Assembly (NCBI GenBank): GCA_018715585.1 | Contig: DVLH01000015.1 | Location: forward strand, 1-11,015 | Origin: Candidatus Aphodomonas merdavium | GTDB lineage: Bacteria > Bacillota > Clostridia > Christensenellales > Aristaeellaceae | Reading direction: 5' to 3' | DNA length: 11,015 nt | Shown here: positions 1-5,581 of the stretch, piece by piece | Position numbering within the stretch: the first letter of the stretch is position 1 | Layout: each line of letters opens with the position of its first letter | Translations under genes and position numbers: made by a program | The notes under the pieces: generated by a model | What the model saw: only the letters and a program-made list of their open reading frames with translations | Databases searched by the model: none | Told to the model about the DNA's origin: nothing

Positions 1-67
1 TGCAGCCCGCGATAATCGCGACCAGCATGCTCAGGATGAACCAATAGCTCTTCAAGAATTTTTTCAT
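1..67 (-). CDS. N-terminus of a membrane protein, possibly a cation symporter (partial)
   Basis: The reverse strand reads ATG at 65-67 and then MKKFLKSYWFILSML followed by more hydrophobic residues (VAIIAGC) to the window edge, so about 22 codons are visible. A positively charged start followed by a hydrophobic stretch is what the first transmembrane helix of a transporter looks like. The Lys-Ser-Tyr-Trp lead into the first helix recalls dicarboxylate/amino acid:cation symporters, but that is a weak guess from a short piece. A GAGGGGAG ribosome binding site lies a few bases upstream of the ATG on the minus strand. The gene is divergent from the AraC-type regulator, which may therefore control it. 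That a gene starts here is fairly sure; its identity is not. Confidence 0.6.
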   Translation of the reverse strand, partial: MKKFLKSYWFILSMLVAIIAGC

Positions 68-101
68 GCGCTCCCCTCACAATCTCTTGCGTTTGTGGAA
101 A

Positions 102-107
102 ATTATA
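102..107 (-). promoter_or_regulatory. Probable -10 element of the divergent minus-strand gene
   Basis: On the minus strand this reads TGCTATAAT, an extended -10 (TGnTATAAT) about 35 bp upstream of the minus-strand ATG at 67. No good -35 is seen at the usual distance, which fits an extended -10 promoter. It lies between the plus-strand -35 (112-117) and the minus-strand gene, so the two divergent promoters are close enough to interfere with each other. Confidence 0.5.
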
Positions 108-111
108 GCAT

Positions 112-139
112 TTGATTTTTTCCGTAAATAGCGTATAAT
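112..139 (+). promoter_or_regulatory. Sigma-70-type promoter of the AraC-family gene
   Basis: TTGATT at 112-117 and a perfect TATAAT at 134-139 are separated by 16 bp. Transcription would start near 146, about 34 bases before the chosen start codon at 180. The element is adjacent to a minus-strand -10 at 102-107, giving a compact divergent promoter pair. Confidence 0.65.
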
Positions 140-179
140 ATGCTTTATAAGTTGCAAAAAATGCTTTTTGCGGAGGATT

Positions 180-1037
180 ATGGCAAGCGTAACGCGGCGC
201 GGCTACCTGCACGAGGCATACCGCCTGTTCCATTCCACCGACCGGATGGATATGGATTTTCAATCGCACAGCCACGATTTCCACAAGATTGTGCTCTGCC
301 TGGAAGGGCATGTCACCTACATTATGGAGGGCACGACGTATTCGCTGCGCCCCTGGGATATCCTCATCATCCCCGAGCATCAAATCCACCGCTCCATCCT
401 GCACGCAGCGCAAGCCTATGAGCGCATCATCCTTTGGATCCAGGACAGTTTCCTGCGCAGCTTTTCCGAACCCATGCTGCGCTACGCGTTTGAATGGCCG
501 CTGCTGCAAGGGCGTGGCCTTTTCCGGCCGGACGAAAAAAACCGCAGCGAACTCATCGAGACGCTGCTAAATGTGGAACGCAATCAAAAAGCATCGTTCG
601 CCGGGCATGCGCTGCTTGCGGATACGTATCTGCTGCAATTCTTGCTGGCGCTGGGCCGCCTGCTTGAGCGCGACCATGCGGCGCTTGGGAACGCCGTCCG
701 CAGCGACCCCAAATTCAACGGCATCCTTGGATACATCAACGGCCACCTGGACGAGGAGCTTTCCATCGATGCGCTCTCCCGCCGCTTTTACATCAGCACT
801 TCGTATTTAATGCATGAGTTCAAACGCCATGCCGGCTGCACTGTCCATCAATATGTGCAGCAAAAACGGCTGACGGAAGCGGCCGCCCGCATTCGGGCGG
901 GGGACGCCGTGCTGGCAGCGTCGCAAGCCGCCGGCTTCAGCGATTATTCCGCCTTTCTCAAAGCGTTCCGCAAGCAATATGGCTGCGTCCCCAGCGCGCT
1001 GCGGGGCAAGGCCGTCCCTATGCCTGATGGCCGCTGA
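180..1037 (+). CDS. AraC-family transcriptional regulator with N-terminal cupin sensor
   Basis: The 285-residue product has the usual two-domain layout of sugar-responsive AraC regulators. Residues ~25-110 form a cupin-like sensor (HSHDFHKIV at 30-38, then a run ending in RPWDILIIPEHQIHR). Residues ~183-283 form the double helix-turn-helix: first around 194-218 (LSIDALSRRF onward), second around 243-269 (AASQAAGFSDYSAFLKAFRK), with the conserved GFSDYSAFLKAF recognition region. The start is taken as ATG at 180, preceded by GGAGG at 172-176; the spacing of only 3 bases is tight. A TTG at 168 in the same frame has no ribosome binding site. The gene is divergent from the transporter fragment and overlaps the end of the kinase gene by 20 bp tail to tail, so it most likely controls the transporter and/or itself. 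The effector is unknown. Confidence 0.9.
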   Translation: MASVTRRGYLHEAYRLFHSTDRMDMDFQSHSHDFHKIVLCLEGHVTYIMEGTTYSLRPWDILIIPEHQIHRSILHAAQAYERIILWIQDSFLRSFSEPMLRYAFEWPLLQGRGLFRPDEKNRSELIETLLNVERNQKASFAGHALLADTYLLQFLLALGRLLERDHAALGNAVRSDPKFNGILGYINGHLDEELSIDALSRRFYISTSYLMHEFKRHAGCTVHQYVQQKRLTEAAARIRAGDAVLAASQAAGFSDYSAFLKAFRKQYGCVPSALRGKAVPMPDGR

Positions 1038-1857
1038 GATAGCGTGACGCCGTTTCCATCCCGCGCAGGGCGCAGCTGCGGGTGTCGAGCCCTTCCAGCA
1101 GCGCAGAGGCAATGCCTGCCGCCATTGCGTCTCCCGCACCGGTCGCGTTTCGCACGCTAAGCTTGGGCGCGGGCAGAAAACCGAAAAATGATTTTCCCGC
1201 CGCATAAACCCCCCGCGCGCCGAGAGAAATGAACACATGCTCTGTCCCCTGGGCGAGAAACCATGCGGCCGCCCGCGCAGGATCGCTCTCGCCGGAGAGC
1301 ATCGCGGCCTCTGCAGCGTTTGGCTTGACGGCATAAAAGCGTCCGATCACGCCGCAGGCGCGCTCCGCCTTTGCACAGCTGACGGTATCAAGCATCAATG
1401 GGATCCGGGCGCGCTCCGCCAGCGCGTGCAGCACGGCAGGCGGCAGGTTTGTATCGGCGATGCACAGGCCGCATGCGTTGATCGCATCCAGCGGCAAATC
1501 CTCCGGCGTAAAGCGCTCCATCAATGCCATAGCGTTAACAGCCGCTGCCATATCGCCGTCGGCATCGTGCAAGCTGACATAACAGCACGACGGGCCGTGC
1601 ATTTGCAACGCAAGCGAAACGCCGACGCCTTCGCGCCGCAGCTGCTCGCGCAACATGACGGCCGCAGCATCATCGCCGATGGCTGTCACAAGTTCCACTT
1701 CCACCCCTAGCTGGGCAAGGCGCGCGGCGATGTTGTGCCCCACGCCCCCTGCGCGCATCTCGACCCGGCCGATGTTGGAATCCCGCGGCACAAGCTCTCC
1801 GTCTGGCAAACCGCATATGTCCAGGTTTAGCCCGCCCACTACAATCGCTTTTTTCAT
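1018..1857 (-). CDS. psuK: PfkB-family carbohydrate kinase, pseudouridine kinase-like
   Basis: The 279-residue PfkB (ribokinase-fold) kinase starts at ATG 1855-1857 with AGAGGG at 1865-1870 as ribosome binding site. The C-terminal ATP/anion-hole motif NATGAGDAMAAG is present, with catalytic Asp243. The N-terminal substrate region reads VGGLNLDICG and then DSNIG and GGVGHNIA, and the lid strand has CYVSLHDADGDM. These stretches recall E. coli PsuK (YeiC) from memory (NIDVAG, DSNPG, GGVGRNIA, SYLSLLDNTGEM) better than ribokinase, which has GGKGxNQA. PsuK phosphorylates pseudouridine to pseudouridine 5'-phosphate, which PsuG then splits; no psuG lies in this window. Another sugar or nucleoside kinase of the same subgroup is possible. 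It is divergent from the ribokinase across 152 bp. No clear promoter was found on the minus strand. Confidence 0.82.
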   Translation of the reverse strand: MKKAIVVGGLNLDICGLPDGELVPRDSNIGRVEMRAGGVGHNIAARLAQLGVEVELVTAIGDDAAAVMLREQLRREGVGVSLALQMHGPSCCYVSLHDADGDMAAAVNAMALMERFTPEDLPLDAINACGLCIADTNLPPAVLHALAERARIPLMLDTVSCAKAERACGVIGRFYAVKPNAAEAAMLSGESDPARAAAWFLAQGTEHVFISLGARGVYAAGKSFFGFLPAPKLSVRNATGAGDAMAAGIASALLEGLDTRSCALRGMETASRYLSGHQA

Positions 1858-1935
1858 CCGTTATCCCTCTTCGCTCGCTCCGATTCCCTATGAATGAATT
1901 CTGCGCGCGCGCCGTGTTTCCTGCCACTGGCGTGC

Positions 1936-1964
1936 TTGCCTTTACCGGCACAGCGAGGTATAAT
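1936..1964 (+). promoter_or_regulatory. Probable promoter of the ribokinase gene
   Basis: TTGCCT at 1936-1941 and a perfect TATAAT at 1959-1964 are 17 bp apart, 45 bp upstream of the ribokinase start. The stretch between the -10 and the gene is AT-rich, as expected for an initially transcribed region. The rest of the 152-bp divergent gap (1858-2009) shows no clear promoter for the minus-strand kinase. Confidence 0.6.
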
Positions 1965-2009
1965 GCTAAAAAATAACAATTTATTCTTTCATTATTTGGA
2001 GGGAGACGG

Positions 2010-2957
2010 ATGAAGAAAAAAGTCGTCATGCTCGGCAGCTTTGTCGTGGATTTGACAACGCGCCAAAAGGGACTTCCCGTTCCCGGTCAAACACTCCTGG
2101 GCGATTCCTTTCAAATGGGCCCGGGCGGAAAGGGTTCCAACCAGGCCGTCGCCGCACACCGCGCCGGCGCGGACGTGACGCTGATTACAAAGCTTGGCCG
2201 CGATGTCTTTGCCAACGTCGCCACCGATTTCTATCAAAAAGAAGGGATCGACTGCTCGCACATCCTCTACGACGAAGAGCGTGAAACGGGCATTGCCCTC
2301 ATCGAGGTGGATACGCAAAGCGCGCAAAACATGATCGTCGTCGTCCCGGCAGCCTGCATGCACATCACCGACGAGGACATCGAAGCCTGCCGTCCCCTGA
2401 TCGAACAGGCGGATATCCTCCTTTTGCAGTTTGAAATCAACTTCAGCGCCCTTTTTAAAGCCATCGATATCGCGCACGCGGCCGGCGTTACCATCGTGCT
2501 CAATCCCGCCCCTGCCAAGGAAATCCCCGACGAGGTACTTGCCAAGGTGGACATTGTCACCCCCAACGAAACGGAAGCGCAGCAGCTGACGGGCGTGAAA
2601 GTCGAAACCGTGGAGGATGCCAAGCGCGCCGCTGCCACATTCCTACACAAGGGAGTAAAGAACGTTGTCATCACATTAGGCGCAATGGGCGCGTTTGCCA
2701 GCGACGGGAAAACAAGCGTATTGGAACCCCGCCTGCGCGTGAACGCCGTGGATACCACTGGTGCGGGCGACGCTTTCAACGGCGGCTTTGTGATGGCCCT
2801 CGCCGAAGGCAAGGACCTCTTTACCGCGCTGCGCTGCGGCAACGTCACCGGCGCGCTGTCCGTCACCCGGCCCGGCACGGCCCCTTCCATGCCCAGCCGC
2901 GCAGAAATCCTCTCCTTCTACCAGGAATGCTACGGCGAACCGTTTGCAGAAAGCTGA
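2010..2957 (+). CDS. rbsK: Ribokinase
   Basis: The 315-residue PfkB-family kinase carries the ribokinase hallmarks. These are GGKGSNQA at 39-46 (substrate binding), NPAPAKEIP in the middle, TPNETEA (the ADP/phosphate side) and DTTGAGDAFNGGF from Asp248, with catalytic base Asp254. Ribokinases phosphorylate D-ribose at O5 with ATP in the cytoplasm to feed the pentose phosphate pathway; relatives accept other furanoses or ketopentoses. GGAGGG at 1998-2003 sits 6 bases before the ATG. The gene has its own promoter and is followed by a strong hairpin, so it is probably monocistronic. Its position just upstream of the LacI regulator and sugar transporter operon makes it the likely kinase for the imported sugar, although the substrate may not be ribose itself. 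Confidence 0.9.
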   Translation: MKKKVVMLGSFVVDLTTRQKGLPVPGQTLLGDSFQMGPGGKGSNQAVAAHRAGADVTLITKLGRDVFANVATDFYQKEGIDCSHILYDEERETGIALIEVDTQSAQNMIVVVPAACMHITDEDIEACRPLIEQADILLLQFEINFSALFKAIDIAHAAGVTIVLNPAPAKEIPDEVLAKVDIVTPNETEAQQLTGVKVETVEDAKRAAATFLHKGVKNVVITLGAMGAFASDGKTSVLEPRLRVNAVDTTGAGDAFNGGFVMALAEGKDLFTALRCGNVTGALSVTRPGTAPSMPSRAEILSFYQECYGEPFAES

Positions 2958-2978
2958 CGGCGCGCAGTCCCTTTCCCC

Positions 2979-3013
2979 GCCGGCGGAGCGCTTTGCGCCC
3001 CGCCGGCAGTTTT
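2979..3013 (+). terminator. Rho-independent terminator after the ribokinase gene
   Basis: An 8-bp perfect arm GCCGGCGG (2979-2986) pairs with CCGCCGGC (3000-3007). Inside it GCGC (2988-2991) pairs with GCGC (2995-2998) over a TTT loop, with one mismatch between the two helices. A short T run (3010-3013) follows. It begins 21 bases after the ribokinase stop codon and separates that gene from the LacI promoter. Confidence 0.7.
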
Positions 3014-3152
3014 ATCTGCCCGTTTTTCCCGGCCGATGGCGCTTCGTTAGCAGCGCAAAACCACCGTCTTTCTTGAAGCGTTTTATGGTTCAAAGGGGTT
3101 GGAAGGCGCTCTGCCGCCAGGTTGCGTGTTTATCTTTTTTCATTGCCAGCGC

Positions 3153-3181
3153 TTGACAAGTCATCGCAAAAGCAATATAAT
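3153..3181 (+). promoter_or_regulatory. Consensus sigma-70-type promoter of the LacI-family gene
   Basis: TTGACA (3153-3158) and TATAAT (3176-3181) are both perfect matches with the optimal 17-bp spacer. Transcription should start near 3188, leaving a leader of about 70 bases before the preferred start at 3259. Such a strong unregulated promoter would be unusual for a repressor gene, so repression through the downstream boxes at 3219-3257 is likely. Confidence 0.85.
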
Positions 3182-3218
3182 TCGTCCATGAAAATTGTTT
3201 TGTTTTAAATATGAAAAC

Positions 3219-3257
3219 GGTACCACATTTCGTGGCCAGGCATAGGATGGTACCACA
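3219..3257 (+). promoter_or_regulatory. Candidate double operator for the LacI-family regulator
   Basis: GGTACCACA occurs at 3219-3227 and again at 3249-3257, exactly 30 bp apart, about three helical turns. The second copy contains the 8-bp palindrome TGGTACCA (3248-3255); the first has CGGTACCA. Both lie just downstream of the predicted transcription start, a typical position for repression. No further copy was seen upstream of the binding-protein gene. That the neighbouring LacI protein binds here is inference. Confidence 0.5.
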
Positions 3258-3258
3258 A

Positions 3259-4281
3259 ATGGATGAAATCACCATTCGCGATATCGCTTCCCGGGCTGGA
3301 GTAGGTACGGCGACGGTTTCCCGTGTACTCAACAAGAGCGGTTATGTCAGCGCCAAAACGCGTATACGCATTGAGTCGGCCATTGAAGAGCTAGGATATG
3401 TTCCCTCCGCGGCGGCGCGTACACTTCCTACAAAAAAAACTGGCGTGGTGGCACTCGTTATTCCGGAGTTAGGGAACCCGTTTTTTTACAAGATCATCAC
3501 CGGTGCGGCCAGCGTGCTCGAGCGCGCAGGGATGCACCTATTTCTCAGCAGCACGGACAACGTGGTGGAGCGGGATAAGGCCGCACTGTATGCCATCCGT
3601 CAACTGCGCGTTGAAGGGCTTCTATACACGCCCGCAGCTGAATATAATGAACGGGCACGTACAGAGATCCGCAAGGCACTAACGGCTATCGGCCCTGTCG
3701 TACTCATCGACCGCGAAATCGAAGGCAGCGGCGTAGACGGCGTTTATTCCGACAACGAAGGCGGTGCTTACCTGTGTGCAAAGGCGCTTATCGACGCAGG
3801 GCACCGGCACATCGGCATTGTCAACGGCGACTTGTCTCTCAAGATTGGCCGCGAACGGTTCGCAGGGTTTCAACGTGCGCTGCGCGAAGCGTCGCTCCCG
3901 CTGCGCAAGGACGATATTCTCCCCGGCAACTTCAGCGAATGTGCCGCCTATGGCGCAACGCGCGCGCGTTTGGCCGCGGGAGATTTTCCAACCGCTTTTT
4001 TTGCCAGCAACAACCTCTCCGCGCACGGGTTCCTGCGCGCGGTGCACGAGGCGGGCATGCGCATACCGCAAGACGTGGGCTTCATCGGATTTGACCCCAT
4101 CGAGGGGACAGACATAGTGGGCGTCCGCTTTAGCAGCCTAGAACGGGACGAGCAGGGAATTGGCAGGGACGCAGCGTGTTTGCTGCTGGAGCGCATGGCC
4201 TCTCCGCAAATGGCGCAACGGCGCATGGTGCTCTCCTCCGCCGTACATCTGACCGGCTCGGAGCAGTTTTTCCCGCGCTAG
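3259..4281 (+). CDS. LacI-family sugar-responsive repressor
   Basis: With the start at 3259 the product has 340 residues, the usual LacI length. Residues 4-25 are the DNA-binding helix-turn-helix (TIRDIASRAGVGTATVSRVLN). Residues 47-56 are the hinge helix (YVPSAAARTL). The rest is a periplasmic-binding-protein-like effector domain (VVALVIPELGNPFFYKI onward, and VGFIGFDPIEGTD near the end). The frame is open back to ATG 3211 and also contains ATG 3247. The 3259 start fits the family N-terminus best, with a weak GGATGG about 8 bases upstream. It most likely senses the sugar carried by the downstream ABC transporter and represses itself and perhaps the operon. Some codons early in the gene are less GC-rich than in the neighbours. 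Confidence 0.93.
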   Translation: MDEITIRDIASRAGVGTATVSRVLNKSGYVSAKTRIRIESAIEELGYVPSAAARTLPTKKTGVVALVIPELGNPFFYKIITGAASVLERAGMHLFLSSTDNVVERDKAALYAIRQLRVEGLLYTPAAEYNERARTEIRKALTAIGPVVLIDREIEGSGVDGVYSDNEGGAYLCAKALIDAGHRHIGIVNGDLSLKIGRERFAGFQRALREASLPLRKDDILPGNFSECAAYGATRARLAAGDFPTAFFASNNLSAHGFLRAVHEAGMRIPQDVGFIGFDPIEGTDIVGVRFSSLERDEQGIGRDAACLLLERMASPQMAQRRMVLSSAVHLTGSEQFFPR

Positions 4282-4344
4282 GTCAGGCCGCCATGCCGTC
4301 CTCCCCATCCCGCAAACCCGATTCCCTTCGCGCCAACGAAATCA

Positions 4345-4363
4345 ATTTTCCGTAAAGGAAAAT
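4345..4363. promoter_or_regulatory. 7-bp inverted repeat upstream of the binding-protein gene
   Basis: ATTTTCC (4345-4351) and GGAAAAT (4357-4363) are perfect inverted copies around a 5-base centre, ending just before the ribosome binding site (AAAAGGAGG, 4367-4375). It could be an operator or a small hairpin near the ribosome binding site. No convincing -35/-10 pair is seen in the 101-bp gap (4282-4382), so the operon may partly depend on read-through from the LacI promoter. Confidence 0.4.
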
Positions 4364-4382
4364 AATAAAAGGAGGTTTCCCC

Positions 4383-5372
4383 ATGAAGAAAATTCTCGTT
4401 CTCATGCTGGCGCTGGCGATGTTCATCACCCCGGTGATCGCATCCGCCGAAGCCACGGAACCCTACGAGGTGGTCGTCATCATCAAGGCAACCACGTCTG
4501 ACTTCTGGCAGTACGTGCTCGTCGGCGCGCAGAACTATGCCTACGAGTATCCGGACCGGGTGAAGCTGACGCTCGACGGCCCGCCTTCCGAAGCGGACAT
4601 CGACCAGCAGGTTACCATTCTGGAAAACCATATTGCCACGCAGCCTGACGCAATCGTGATCTCCTCCACCTCCTCCGACGCCACCATCCCGGCGCTTGAG
4701 GAAGCGCAGGCCAACGGCATCGTTGTCATCACCATTGACAACCGCCTCAACTCCGACTGCTATGACAGCTTCCTGGCGACGGACAACTACGTCGGCGGCG
4801 GCCTGGCGGCCGAGCAGATGGTCAAATCCTGGGAAGCGGCCGGCATTGATTACGCCGCTGGCAAAGTTGGCATCGTCAACGCGATGGCTGGCGTGCAGGT
4901 GCTGACCGATCGTGAGGCTGGCTTCCGCGACAAGCTGACCGAGCTGGCCCCTGGAGTGGAAATCCTCGAAACCCGTTTCGTTGACAACGACATGACCAAG
5001 GCCATTAGCGCCGCTGAGGATATGGTCTCCGCCAACGCGGACTTGATCGGCATGTTCGGCTGCAACAACGTCACCGGCGACGGCGTCTGCCGTGTCCTGA
5101 CCGAGCAGGAACTCGGCGACAAGATCATCGGCGTTGCCTTTGACTCCGACCCCGAGGAAATCGCCGGCCTAGAGAGCGGCGCGCTCAAAGCGCTCGTGTT
5201 GCAGGATCCCTACGGCATGGGCTATAAGGGCGTAGACTTCGCCTGGCAGAAGCTCACCGGCCAGGAAATCCCCAAGGAAGTGGACACCGGCGCCACCATC
5301 GTCACCATCGATAACTTCTATGACGATGACATCCAGGGCCTGCTCGACCCGATGACCCTCAAGAAATATTAA
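4383..5372 (+). CDS. Sugar ABC transporter substrate-binding protein
   Basis: The 329-residue protein has an N-terminal signal peptide (KK at 2-3, a hydrophobic core of residues 4-19, AxA site A20-S21-A22) and the two-lobed fold of the RbsB-type binding proteins (Peripla_BP_4). Recognisable stretches are TTSDFWQYV (family position of the sugar-stacking aromatics), DIDQQVTILEN, PDAIVISSTSSDA, VVITIDNRLNSD, a TDNYVGG loop, and VAFDSDPEEIAGLESG near the end. It captures a monosaccharide outside the membrane and hands it to the permease. There is no lipobox cysteine, so it should be released by signal peptidase I rather than lipid-anchored, which is unusual for a single-membrane bacterium. It is the first gene of the transport operon, with a near-ideal AAGGAGG 7 bases from the ATG. 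The substrate cannot be read from sequence. Confidence 0.92.
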   Translation: MKKILVLMLALAMFITPVIASAEATEPYEVVVIIKATTSDFWQYVLVGAQNYAYEYPDRVKLTLDGPPSEADIDQQVTILENHIATQPDAIVISSTSSDATIPALEEAQANGIVVITIDNRLNSDCYDSFLATDNYVGGGLAAEQMVKSWEAAGIDYAAGKVGIVNAMAGVQVLTDREAGFRDKLTELAPGVEILETRFVDNDMTKAISAAEDMVSANADLIGMFGCNNVTGDGVCRVLTEQELGDKIIGVAFDSDPEEIAGLESGALKALVLQDPYGMGYKGVDFAWQKLTGQEIPKEVDTGATIVTIDNFYDDDIQGLLDPMTLKKY

Positions 5373-5384
5373 CGCCCATCAAAA

Positions 5385-5400
5385 CGCCGGAACACCGGCG
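5385..5400 (+). repeat. Small GC-rich hairpin after the binding-protein gene
   Basis: CGCCGG (5385-5390) pairs with CCGGCG (5395-5400) over an AACA loop, 13 bases after the stop codon. It is the first of three hairpins in the 209-bp gap. There is no T run, so it looks like an mRNA 3'-end protecting element rather than a terminator. Confidence 0.5.
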
Positions 5401-5410
5401 AATCCCCCCC

Positions 5411-5442
5411 GGCCGGCCCGTGGCATATGCCCCGGGCCGGCC
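5411..5442 (+). repeat. Strong hairpin between binding-protein and ATPase genes
   Basis: GGCCGGCCCG (5411-5420) pairs perfectly with CGGGCCGGCC (5433-5442). Inside, GGC (5422-5424) pairs with GCC (5429-5431) around an ATAT loop, with one mismatch between the helices. No T run follows, so complete termination is unlikely. A structure here commonly stabilises the upstream binding-protein message so that it is made in excess over the ATPase and permease; that role is inference. Confidence 0.6.
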
Positions 5443-5467
5443 ACGGATAACGGCGTTTGCGCTTTCC

Positions 5468-5522
5468 CGCCAATTCCAACCGAATGCCGCCACGTGCGGG
5501 CAGTTTTCGTTTGGAATTGGCG
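5468..5522 (+). repeat. Long imperfect hairpin in the ATPase-gene leader
   Basis: The 17-base arms at 5468-5484 and 5506-5522 pair with one mismatch (C5480/T5510). The interior TGCC (5485-5488) pairs with GGCA (5499-5502), and GC (5489-5490) with GC (5496-5497), around a CACGT loop. The structure ends 42 bases before the ATPase ribosome binding site (5565-5572) and is longer and less GC-biased than the other two hairpins. It could be an attenuator, a processing site or a remnant of an inverted duplication. Confidence 0.55.
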
Positions 5523-5581
5523 CAAGCCTTTCTGCACGGGCCGCCGCGCCCGCATCAAATCACGAAGGAGGGAACCACGCA

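Noticed and set aside
168..179. TTG start at 168 for the AraC-type protein
   Set aside because: There is no ribosome binding site, and the GGAGG would lie inside the gene; ATG 180 is preferred.
1237..1710. 157-codon plus-strand frame opposite the PfkB kinase
   Set aside because: No domain or ribosome binding site is visible, and the minus strand carries the complete kinase.
3211..3258. Earlier starts (3211, 3247) for the LacI-type protein
   Set aside because: The added residues precede the standard LacI N-terminus, would lie over the operator-like boxes, and ATG 3211 has no ribosome binding site. ATG 3247 remains a minor possibility.
5420..5581. Upstream extension of the ATPase frame by 54 codons
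   Set aside because: The extension runs through two hairpins, lacks a ribosome binding site, and its residues do not resemble the family. AAGGAGGG before 5582 marks the real start.
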